From contig LT599017.1 in the NCBI GenBank assembly GCA_900079765.1, positions 1,767,766-1,831,765 on the forward strand: DNA of 64,000 nucleotides, in the 5' to 3' direction. Under the pieces are notes generated by a model, which made no database searches, was not told where the DNA came from, and was given only the letters and a program-made list of their open reading frames with translations. Of this stretch, positions 16,913 to 24,254 are shown piece by piece. Numbering within the stretch: the stretch's first letter is position 1; each line of letters begins with the position of its first letter. The stretch comes from an uncultured Eubacteriales bacterium (GTDB lineage: Bacteria; Bacillota; Clostridia; Oscillospirales; Oscillospiraceae). A program made the translations under genes and the position numbers.

Positions 16913-17335
16913 TTGAAAACTAACAGTAGGAGTAACGGTAGAGGTCAAGACTGGAGAAAAGGACAACTTAAATACACCAGGGAAGAGTTAGAAACACGAG
17001 TTAAACAGTATTTTGATTACTGTGATGAAAACGGAAGAAAGTATACAAAACCTGGTTTAATACTGTATTTAGACATATCTGAAGATACTTTTGACAATTG
17101 GCTTAACAATGATGGAGGCAAATATACAGAGCTGTTCGGCGTCTTAAAAAGGGCAATGGTCCGAATGCGTGACGATCTGGAGCAACGAGGGGACACGATG
17201 AGCCTATTTCGGCTCAAACAGGCGTGTTATGGCGGATATTCGGACAGGCCGACTGAGGACAGCGGCCAGGGCATCAAAGTGGCGGTCTCTTTTGGTGCTG
17301 GAGACGGGAAAGTGGCCATTGAATACGGAAAATAA
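16913..17335 (+). CDS. terS: phage terminase small subunit
   Basis: A 140-residue DNA-packaging protein: an N-terminal helix-turn-helix-like region (YTREELETRVKQYFDYC, then SEDTFDNWLNN) followed by a helical oligomerisation part and a short beta C-terminus. It binds the packaging site and recruits the large subunit. TTG 16913 was chosen because AGGAGGT lies seven bases upstream; a GTG at 16904 overlaps that site. The large subunit is unusually far downstream (about 775 bases). Confidence 0.75.
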   Translation: MKTNSRSNGRGQDWRKGQLKYTREELETRVKQYFDYCDENGRKYTKPGLILYLDISEDTFDNWLNNDGGKYTELFGVLKRAMVRMRDDLEQRGDTMSLFRLKQACYGGYSDRPTEDSGQGIKVAVSFGAGDGKVAIEYGK

Positions 17336-17591
17336 GCAATGAGTAAACAAAATAACGATTATGTTCACTCTTAACAATTGGCGAAACTGTTGCGGCTCTA
17401 AGGATAAGAGGGATGTGCTATTTTAGGCTATCGCAAAAGTGGCAATTAGCAGCCGGTTTCGTCGGTTTGACGGGAGAGCAATTAGGCGCTTGGCGCGGGT
17501 GTTTGCCGCCTCAATCGAGCACCAGGCGGGCCTGCGTGGGACCTGTGCCGGCGTGTGTGTGCCTACCTGTACCACAAGCCAGCAAGTGACC

Positions 17592-17649
17592 GGGTGGGGG
17601 CACGGGGTAGCGGAAAAACGGGTGGGGGTCAACAGCGGGGGCGTAGGGG
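17592..17649 (+). other. G-rich tract with quadruplex potential
   Basis: Seven runs of three to five G occur within 58 bases (17592, 17596, 17604, 17620, 17624, 17637, 17646) on the forward strand, with mostly short loops. Confidence 0.5.
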
Positions 17650-17786
17650 TATTTACACAGCCCAACGACACAATGCAAAAAGACGCCAACAACGACGCCA
17701 TATGGGAGAAGGAGGCGTGGTATGAACCGCATTCGAGATGAGCCCAAAGTGAGATAGCAAAACTAGAAGAGTATGATATGGAATTA

Positions 17787-17820
17787 CCCGGCCACGGTCA
17801 TGTGGCTCTGGCCGGGTTTT
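17787..17820 (+). terminator. intrinsic terminator before the tRNA-like element
   Basis: CCCGGCCA and TGGCCGGG pair around a 14-base loop and are followed by TTTT. Confidence 0.75.
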
Positions 17821-17822
17821 AT

Positions 17823-17895
17823 GCCATTGTAGCTCAGTAGGTAGAGCAACCCCACAATCCGGGGTGCGTCGCTGGTTCGAGTCCAGCCGAGGGCA
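17823..17895 (+). tRNA. phage-encoded tRNA-like gene, probably degenerate
   Basis: A 73-base cloverleaf fits. The acceptor GCCATTG pairs with CGAGGGC (one mismatch, one wobble), the D arm is GCTCAGTAGGTAGAGC, the anticodon stem ACCCC/GGGGT closes a seven-base loop ACAATCC, and the T arm is GCTGGTTCGAGTCCAGC. The loop would read AAT, but position 33 is C instead of the invariant U and position 37 is C, and no CCA is encoded. It is therefore more likely a decayed or non-decoding tRNA. Confidence 0.5.
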
Positions 17896-18110
17896 AAGCA
17901 TTAAATCATCGAGAAGAGCGTCACGCGACTAAGGCGCATAACCCAGTCTCCTGAGTTGGGTTGTTCCGGTTGCAAGCGGTGTACAACGCGGTGAGCCGGT
18001 GAAGTCGCCCCCCTGTGATAGTGGGGTGCTACAAAACGGGTGTACCCCATCTCGGGAACTGGATTCTAAAATTTCAAAACAGAAATCTGCCGTTATTCGT
18101 GGGGGTTTGT

Positions 18111-19523
18111 ATGGCTCAGAGAGGGAGACCGCGCAAAGCGGTAAAGGGCGAAATCGTACTTGACTTAGGCGTGCCGAATGACAAGCAGGCCAAGTTTTTA
18201 ACCTCAACGGTGCGGTATACGGCTTACGGAGGCGCGCGGGGCGGCGGCAAGAGCTGGGCGGTGCGCGCGAAGGGAGCGGCGGGTGCGCTGTACTATCCTG
18301 GCATCAAGATACTGATGCTGCGGCGTACCTACCCGGAGCTGGAGAATACTATCATACGGCCACTCATTGAGCTTTTGAATACCGCCGCCATTGACGGGAA
18401 ACCGGCTGGTGACAAGCTCTTTACCTACAATGGTACTTTACGCACTCTGTTCTTCGCCAATGGGTCAATGATTAAGTTCGGGCACTTGCAGAGCGCCAAT
18501 GCTATCACGGAATACCAAGGCCAGGAATACGACTGGATTTTCATGGATGAGGCAACTCACTTCACCGAGTGGGAGTTCCGTACTTTGGCGGCGACGCTGC
18601 GTGGCGTGAACAAAATACCCAAGCGTATGTATCTCACCTGTAACCCTGGCGGGGTGGGGCATATGTGGGTAAAACGGCTCTTCGTAACGAGGGAGTTCCT
18701 GAAGGAGGAAAACCCCAAGGACTACCTATTCATCAAGGCAACAGTGGAGGATAACAAGGCTTTGATGGACAATTCCCCAGACTATATCCAGATGCTCGAG
18801 CTGCTGCCGGACGATCTACGGGCGGCGCATCGATACGGCGACTGGGACGCAATGGCGGGACAGTTCTTTGCTGAGTTCAAGCGAGAGACGCACGTTATCA
18901 AACCGTTTGTGGTTCCGCAGGAATGGATCAGATACAGAGCCATCGACTACGGCCTAGATATGTTCGCCTGTCTATGGGTGGCGGTGGACTTCGAGGGGCG
19001 GGCTTGGGTGTACCGGGAGGTGCAGCAGTCAGGGCTTATCGTCTCCGATGCCGCCGCGCTGATGCGCAGTCTGACGCTGCAGGACGAGAGAATTGCCTAT
19101 ACCATTGCGCCGCCAGACCTGTGGAGCACACAGAAGGACACAGGCAGGACCATGGCGGAGGTGTTCACAGTGAACGGCGTTGGCCTTGTAAAGGCCAATA
19201 ATAGCCGCGTCCAAGGGTGGCTTACCCTGAAGGAGTACTTAAAGCCCGTGTGGGACGGTAGGCCGGGGCTCCTGGTAAGTGAAGATTGCGTGGGGCTCAT
19301 TCGCAATCTGCCCGCACTCCAGCACAGCGATAAAAACCCTTCAGACTGCGCCACGGAACCACATGACATCACTCACATTTGCGACGCACTTCGCTATTTC
19401 GTGCAGTTCCGCACGTTGGGATCAATCCGGCAGGAAGTGCGAGAGGACGCAGATGAGGAGATGGAGGACTACGAAGAGGCTATGACCGGCGGAGAGGTAG
19501 ACGAGAGCTATTTAATGGCCTAA
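18111..19523 (+). CDS. terL: phage terminase large subunit
   Basis: A 470-residue packaging motor. The Walker A variant GGARGGGKSW lies near residue 48, Walker B DWIFMDEA near 147, and the coupling motif LTCNPGG near 180; the C-terminal half carries the RNase-H-like nuclease fold with RAIDYGLD as the first acidic motif. It cuts concatemers and translocates DNA into the prohead through the portal encoded next. ATG 18111 was chosen at the conserved MAQRGRPRK start; the open frame extends to 18015 through the noncoding leader. Confidence 0.95.
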   Translation: MAQRGRPRKAVKGEIVLDLGVPNDKQAKFLTSTVRYTAYGGARGGGKSWAVRAKGAAGALYYPGIKILMLRRTYPELENTIIRPLIELLNTAAIDGKPAGDKLFTYNGTLRTLFFANGSMIKFGHLQSANAITEYQGQEYDWIFMDEATHFTEWEFRTLAATLRGVNKIPKRMYLTCNPGGVGHMWVKRLFVTREFLKEENPKDYLFIKATVEDNKALMDNSPDYIQMLELLPDDLRAAHRYGDWDAMAGQFFAEFKRETHVIKPFVVPQEWIRYRAIDYGLDMFACLWVAVDFEGRAWVYREVQQSGLIVSDAAALMRSLTLQDERIAYTIAPPDLWSTQKDTGRTMAEVFTVNGVGLVKANNSRVQGWLTLKEYLKPVWDGRPGLLVSEDCVGLIRNLPALQHSDKNPSDCATEPHDITHICDALRYFVQFRTLGSIRQEVREDADEEMEDYEEAMTGGEVDESYLMA

Positions 19524-19533
19524 GGAGGAAAAA

Positions 19534-19770
19534 ATGCTGGAAGTTTTAATGGTTCTGACAGTGGTTAATACGGCCCTGGCCGCCGCCGCGCTGACAATGG
19601 GCGTGATGGGTGGGAGAAGGGACAGGCGCGCCGGGGACGCCCCGCCTGACAGGGAAGACGATGAGGCCGAGGAAAAGAGGCCTTTCAAGCTCTCCGACGC
19701 CAAGCTGCAGGAGGGAATCAACAATCTGATGGGCTATGAGGTGGGAGGCAAGCGGGGTGAGGAAGAGTGA
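19534..19770 (+). CDS. small phage membrane protein of unknown function
   Basis: Seventy-eight residues: one hydrophobic N-terminal helix (residues about 4-26), then a charged tail rich in Arg, Asp and Glu. AAGGAGGAAAAA precedes the ATG, and the stop overlaps the portal start. Not recognised; the position between terminase and portal is occupied by similar small proteins in many phages. Confidence 0.6.
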   Translation: MLEVLMVLTVVNTALAAAALTMGVMGGRRDRRAGDAPPDREDDEAEEKRPFKLSDAKLQEGINNLMGYEVGGKRGEEE

Positions 19771-21479
19771 CACAGGAGAATCAAACTCCCAATAAGGTCT
19801 GGGTTGAATATGACAAGGGTGTCAACTTCAAAAACCAGATCGAGTTATACGAGACGGTGAAGAATAACGAGAATTTCTTCATCGGCAAGCAATGGGAGGG
19901 CGTGCAGAGTAACGGTCTGCCAACGCCTGTATTCAACTTCATCAAGCGCATTGTCCTCTTTTTGGTGGCCTCCACCGCTACAGATAACATCAAAATGGCG
20001 GCGTCTCCGTTGAGCTCCACCGGCTTTTCATCGAATGATGTGGAGCGGCTTTGCGCTGTGGTAAATGCCCAATTTGATGCCCTATTTGAGCAGAACAAGG
20101 TTGGGAAACTCATGCGGGAGTTTATGCGCAACTCCGCCGTAGACGGCGACGGATGCCTCTACTCTTGGTTTGATACCAGCGTGGAGACTGGGCAGACCGC
20201 AAAAGGAAATATCCGTGTTGAACTGCTGGAGAACACGCGGGTCATCTTCGGGAATCCAAACAGCCGTGAGGTTCAGACCCAGCCATATATCATTGTTCCC
20301 CGCCGTGAGTTGGTGAGTGAGGTTAAGTTAGATGCCGAAGCGAATGGAGAGAGCCCCGATGCCATTCGTGCAGATACCGACGAAGTGGGAGACCGTTTCG
20401 ATGCCATGACCGACGACAAAGTGACCACTATCACAAAATTCTGGAGAGAGAAGGAGACCGGGACCATCTGGTGCATTAAGACCACGAAAGACTCCACAGT
20501 GCGCCGCCCATGGGACACCGGGCAGAAACTATATCCAATCGTATGGATGAATTGGGACTTCGTTCAAAACTGCTACCACGGTCAGGCCGCTGTGACAGGT
20601 CTAATCCCAAACCAGGTGTTTGTGAACAAGCTCTTCGCCATGACCATGATAAGCCTTATGACCACTGCATACCCGAAGGTGGTATACGACAAGACTCGCG
20701 TCGCAAAGTGGGATTCCAGGGTCGGGGCTGCAATTGGAGTAAATGGCGGGGACGTTTCGAACGTGGCAAAGACTATTGACCCGGCGACTATCTCGCCCCA
20801 GGTGAGTCAGTTTATTCAGATGGCAATTAACTTGACGAAAGAGTTCATGGGGGCAACAGATGCCGCACTGGGCGATACGAGGCCGGATAATACCAGCGCC
20901 ATTATTGCCTTGCAGAAGGCCAGTTCAGTGCCAATGGAGCTTACAAAGCAGAACCTGTTCCAATCTGTCGAAGACATGGGGAATATCTGGCTCGACCTGA
21001 TGCGGGTGTACTATGGCGAGAGGTCTGTAGAGATGAAAGACATGGGGAACTCCACGCTCCAAGATATCACCGGGCAAATGAGTACCATGGAGCAGCAAAG
21101 CGGCCCTGTGCCATTTGATTTTTCGGTGCTTGAAGAGGTCCCGCTCTCCCTCAAACTGGACGTGGGTGGCAGCGCCTACTGGAGCGAGATCGCCCAGATG
21201 AACACACTGGATAATCTCCTCATGCAGGGGAAAATCGACGTCGTGGACTACCTGGAGCGGGTGCCTAGTGGGTATATCTCCAATAAGCAGGAGCTTATTA
21301 AGACCATTAAGGAGCGGCAAATGGCTGCAATGACGGCGAAGACGCCGACAGGCGGGGCAAACGCTCCGATTGCAGATTTTAACCAGCCCGTGGAAGTGCC
21401 GGTGGGCGGTGGGTATGGTGAGCTGCAAAGGAAACTCAACACCACGGGGGCCGAGGGGCTTAATTTGACAGGACGTTGA
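19767..21479 (+). CDS. phage portal protein
   Basis: A 570-residue protein in the portal position, between terminase and scaffold. Its N-terminal NNENFFIGKQWEG and the central part resemble P22-type portals of short-tailed phages, which form the dodecameric DNA channel. It starts with GTG overlapping the previous stop (GTGA). The C-terminus is Gly-rich and flexible. The family is judged from order and general pattern. Confidence 0.8.
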   Translation: MTQENQTPNKVWVEYDKGVNFKNQIELYETVKNNENFFIGKQWEGVQSNGLPTPVFNFIKRIVLFLVASTATDNIKMAASPLSSTGFSSNDVERLCAVVNAQFDALFEQNKVGKLMREFMRNSAVDGDGCLYSWFDTSVETGQTAKGNIRVELLENTRVIFGNPNSREVQTQPYIIVPRRELVSEVKLDAEANGESPDAIRADTDEVGDRFDAMTDDKVTTITKFWREKETGTIWCIKTTKDSTVRRPWDTGQKLYPIVWMNWDFVQNCYHGQAAVTGLIPNQVFVNKLFAMTMISLMTTAYPKVVYDKTRVAKWDSRVGAAIGVNGGDVSNVAKTIDPATISPQVSQFIQMAINLTKEFMGATDAALGDTRPDNTSAIIALQKASSVPMELTKQNLFQSVEDMGNIWLDLMRVYYGERSVEMKDMGNSTLQDITGQMSTMEQQSGPVPFDFSVLEEVPLSLKLDVGGSAYWSEIAQMNTLDNLLMQGKIDVVDYLERVPSGYISNKQELIKTIKERQMAAMTAKTPTGGANAPIADFNQPVEVPVGGGYGELQRKLNTTGAEGLNLTGR

Positions 21480-21538
21480 CGGCATACCAGCCGTTACGAT
21501 AAATCATTCACCAGACCAGGTGAAAGGAGTGCATAGAA

Positions 21539-22390
21539 ATGGACGAGCGGGAAAGCGTTTTCGAGTTAAATGAGCAGGATATCGATGCCGCGTGGGATGA
21601 AGATGTGGAGACCCATATTCAGCAGGAGGAGCCGCCAGAACCTGAGGCGCAGCCACCCGTTGAGGAGGGGAAACAGGATCCTCCTGCCGCTCCGCCTCAA
21701 AACGACAACGCGGCGGGGGATAAGGAGCCATCGGCAAACCAGCCGCAAGATACCTTTACCCTAAAGCACCTGGAGGAGACAAAGACCGTAAATCGGGACG
21801 AGGTGGTGGTTCTAGCCCAGAAGGGTATGGACTATGACCGCATCCGCCAGGAGCGCGATCAGCTACGTGAGTATCGGCAGGGAGCAGACCCGGCGTTAAA
21901 CCTTGTTAAGGCCTACGCTGAGCGCAATGGTATGGATATCGGAGCGTATATTGACTTCTGCCGCAAACAGGAGCTGATGGCGCAGGGCGTCAACGAGCAG
22001 ACTGCTGCTGCACAGATCGAGGTTGAGAAGAACCAGGCGGCAATGCAGGAGCGAAACGCCGAGGAGGAACGCCAGCGCCAGGAGCAGGAACGCATCCAGC
22101 AGGGGGCAAAGCGTCGCAATGAGGAGCGGACACGAGACATGAATGCTTTTATAGCGGCTTATCCCAACGTTAAGCCTGAATCCATACCGCCGCAGGTGTG
22201 GGCACAGGTAGCAAAAGGTGAAAGCCTGATGAGCGCCTATACCATGCACCGAAACCAGGAGCTGGAGGCGCAAATCACCGCAGAAAGGCAGAACCAGCAG
22301 AACCGGCAGCGCACTCCAGGTAGCCTTAATAGCGGCCTGGATGGCAGCACAAGGGACGAGATCGACAAGATTTGGTACGCGGACGATTAA
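21539..22390 (+). CDS. phage capsid scaffolding protein
   Basis: A 283-residue, highly charged protein with Pro/Glu-rich N-terminal part (residues about 25-75) and a long Gln/Glu/Arg coiled coil (about 155-205), immediately before the major capsid gene. This composition and position are typical of scaffolding proteins that guide prohead assembly and then leave. GAAAGGAGTG precedes the ATG. No protease motif is visible. Confidence 0.75.
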   Translation: MDERESVFELNEQDIDAAWDEDVETHIQQEEPPEPEAQPPVEEGKQDPPAAPPQNDNAAGDKEPSANQPQDTFTLKHLEETKTVNRDEVVVLAQKGMDYDRIRQERDQLREYRQGADPALNLVKAYAERNGMDIGAYIDFCRKQELMAQGVNEQTAAAQIEVEKNQAAMQERNAEEERQRQEQERIQQGAKRRNEERTRDMNAFIAAYPNVKPESIPPQVWAQVAKGESLMSAYTMHRNQELEAQITAERQNQQNRQRTPGSLNSGLDGSTRDEIDKIWYADD

Positions 22391-22433
22391 CCGCGTGAAT
22401 TGAACGCCTAAGGGCGGAAAGGAATGAAAAAGT

Positions 22434-23486
22434 ATGGCTATTAATTTAACCAGCAAGTTTTCTGAGAAGGTAGCGGAGCGGTTTACCCTCCGCAGCTTGA
22501 CCGACTCCTATGCAGGCAAGGACTATGACTTCTCCGGCGTGAAGAGCATTAAGATTTACTCGGTGGACAGCGTGCCCGTGGGCGACTACACCCGCTCCGG
22601 CACCGCCCGGTTCGGCAACCTCGTGGAGCTGGGTGACACTCTTCAGGAAATGGTGATGACCCAGGACAAGGGCTTTACCTTCTCCGTGGACGCGGGCAAC
22701 GCTGCTGAGCAGCTCAACATCAAACAGGTGACTCAGCGCCTCAAGCGCAACTGGGATGAGCGGGCAACCCCCCTCATCGACATGTACCGTTTCTCCAAGT
22801 GGATGAACGGCGCGGGCCTGGTGGCCGCTGAGAGTGCGGCCCTCACCAAGAGCAACATCGTGGAAAAAATCATGATCGGCACCGCCGCCATGTCGAACGC
22901 TCTGGTTCCGCTAACGGGCCGTACCCTCTTTATCCGCGAGAGCGTGTACATCAACGTGAAACTCGCCAGTGAGATCGTGGGCATTGACAAGTTGGGCGGC
23001 AAGAGCGTGGGGTCTGGCGTGGTGGGAGAGCTGGACGGCATGAGCATTGTCCGTGTCCCTGACAGCTATTTCCCCGCGGGCGTGAATTTCTTTATCAAGT
23101 ACAAGAACGCCACCGTGGACCCAATGAAACTCAAGACCCTGCGGGTCCAGAAGAACCCAATGGGCATCGACGGCGACGTAGCCGAGTGTCGATTCATGCA
23201 CGATTCCTTTACGCTCGGCACTAAGGTGAACGGCCTTTATGTGGACATCGACACGGCCAAGGTAGTTGCGAACACCGCCATCGCTGTGGCAACGGGGAAA
23301 GCTACCATCACCAGCGCCACCAGCGGCGCGGCCATCAAGTACACCACCGACGGCACCGATCCTAAGACATCCACCACCGCCGCCGATTACTCTGCCGCCG
23401 TGGACGTGGCTACGGGAACCGTTGTCCGGGCCTACGCCGCAAAGGCGGGGCTCATGAACTCCGGCGTGACTGAAGTTATCGCGTGA
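22434..23486 (+). CDS. major capsid protein with a C-terminal Ig-like (chitobiase C-terminal type) domain
   Basis: A 350-residue capsid subunit following the scaffold gene. Residues about 1-275 form the shell domain; the last about 70 residues (VVANTAIAVATGKATITSA, then KYTTDGTDPKTSTTAADYS) match the beta-sandwich domain with the YTTDGTDP hallmark seen at the C-terminus of chitobiases and in surface adhesins. Such Ig-like extensions decorate the capsid exterior and may bind carbohydrate or mucus. GGCGGAAAGGAATG precedes the start. The gene is highly GC-rich and codon-biased, consistent with strong expression, and is followed by a bidirectional terminator. Confidence 0.85.
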   Translation: MAINLTSKFSEKVAERFTLRSLTDSYAGKDYDFSGVKSIKIYSVDSVPVGDYTRSGTARFGNLVELGDTLQEMVMTQDKGFTFSVDAGNAAEQLNIKQVTQRLKRNWDERATPLIDMYRFSKWMNGAGLVAAESAALTKSNIVEKIMIGTAAMSNALVPLTGRTLFIRESVYINVKLASEIVGIDKLGGKSVGSGVVGELDGMSIVRVPDSYFPAGVNFFIKYKNATVDPMKLKTLRVQKNPMGIDGDVAECRFMHDSFTLGTKVNGLYVDIDTAKVVANTAIAVATGKATITSATSGAAIKYTTDGTDPKTSTTAADYSAAVDVATGTVVRAYAAKAGLMNSGVTEVIA

Positions 23487-23491
23487 TGAGA

Positions 23492-23540
23492 GCGCGGGGT
23501 AAGGATTCTTACTCCTTACCCCGCGCATTTTCATTTTCAA
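23492..23540. terminator. bidirectional terminator between the capsid gene and the reverse-strand gene
   Basis: GCGCGGGGTAAGG (23492-23504) and CCTTACCCCGCGC (23514-23526) pair perfectly and are followed by ATTTTCATTTTC on the forward strand. The loop contains the stop codon of the convergent reverse gene. Confidence 0.85.
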
Positions 23541-23706
23541 TTTTCTGGATATGCGATTTATATTCCAGCGCAGTCTTGCGACCCAATGCCATTTTTACTT
23601 GTTGCTCATAGCTAATGTCTGGGTGCTGGTGTTTCCAGTAGCCTGGGATATGATTCAAGAGCTTTTCTAAACGTCGGAAAAGCGGCTTTAAATAGAGACC
23701 ACCCAT
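23509..23706 (-). CDS. 65-residue reverse-strand cargo (moron-like) protein
   Basis: Not recognised. The small basic protein begins MGGLYLKPLFRRLEKLLNHI and contains a central HQHPDISYEQQVKMALGR segment. It is transcribed against the surrounding structural operon, has AGAGGTGA five bases before its ATG (23706), and has a clear sigma-A promoter at 23726-23754. Its stop codon lies in the loop of the shared terminator. This promoter-gene-terminator packaging inside a late operon is the hallmark of a lysogenically expressed moron. It could act in superinfection exclusion or host modification, which is inference. Confidence 0.65.
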   Translation of the reverse strand: MGGLYLKPLFRRLEKLLNHIPGYWKHQHPDISYEQQVKMALGRKTALEYKSHIQKIENENARGKE

Positions 23707-23725
23707 ACCATCACCTCTTGATGGG

Positions 23726-23754
23726 ATTATACGGGAACTTATGTATGACTGCAA
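23726..23754 (-). promoter_or_regulatory. sigma-A promoter of the reverse-strand cargo gene
   Basis: Read on the reverse strand: TTGCAG (23754-23749), a 17-base spacer and consensus TATAAT (23731-23726). The start would fall near 23719, leaving a leader of about 13 bases that holds the ribosome site. Confidence 0.8.
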
Positions 23755-23811
23755 GACAAAGTTATATTAGATTTACAACAATAAAACAGACAATTAGACG
23801 GAGGCGATGGC

Positions 23812-24243
23812 ATGACCAACGCACAGGAAGTCTTTGAGCTGGCAATGCACCTGATGGACGAGGTGAACGAAAGCAGCGGAAAGGCAGACACGGCAGACAC
23901 CAAGGAGTATAAGAATCGCACGCTGGCGATTCTCAACATCCTACGGGTGGAATGCTATCCAGCCTCTGATACCTATACAGCACAGCCGGGAAAACGCCCG
24001 GTATGTGCGGAGATCAAGACATTTGAGGAGAGCATCGACCTTGACGATGGGATTTGTCAAGGTGTCCTACCATACGGGCTTGCGGCCCATCTATTCCTGG
24101 ACGAGAACCCTGAAGTCGCGAGTTATTTCCAGCAACGGTATGAGGAGCTTTTAACTGTGGCCAGGAATAGCATCCCTGCCGGTAGTGAAGATATATCGAA
24201 TCTGTACGGCGGGATTGAATTTGGTGAATTTTCGCACTGGTAG
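23812..24243 (+). CDS. putative head-tail connector protein
   Basis: A 143-residue mostly helical protein between capsid and tail hub genes. The length and position fit the adaptor (gp4/gp6-like) ring that joins the portal to the tail. No diagnostic motif is visible. GACGGAGGCGATGGC precedes the ATG. The name rests on order. Confidence 0.5.
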   Translation: MTNAQEVFELAMHLMDEVNESSGKADTADTKEYKNRTLAILNILRVECYPASDTYTAQPGKRPVCAEIKTFEESIDLDDGICQGVLPYGLAAHLFLDENPEVASYFQQRYEELLTVARNSIPAGSEDISNLYGGIEFGEFSHW

Positions 24244-24254
24244 GTGATTTTATT

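Larger units (their letters stand above)
17336..18110 (+). other. 775-base noncoding gap between the terminase subunits
   Basis: No convincing protein gene is seen. A forward open frame at 17439-17741 lacks a ribosome site and recognisable protein. The gap holds a G-rich tract, a terminator, a tRNA-like sequence and further short hairpins (for example AACCCA/TGGGTT near 17940-17965). Such a gap beside terS could contain the pac or cos site. Confidence 0.5.

Noticed and set aside
17439-17741. 100-codon forward frame between terminase subunits
   Set aside because: No ribosome site, odd Cys/Gly/Arg composition from a G-rich tract, and the frame crosses the quadruplex-prone region.
17653-17901. 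Reverse frame with LDSNQRRTPDCGVALPTE
   Set aside because: This is the well-known false translation of a tRNA on the opposite strand; it supports the tRNA-like call instead.
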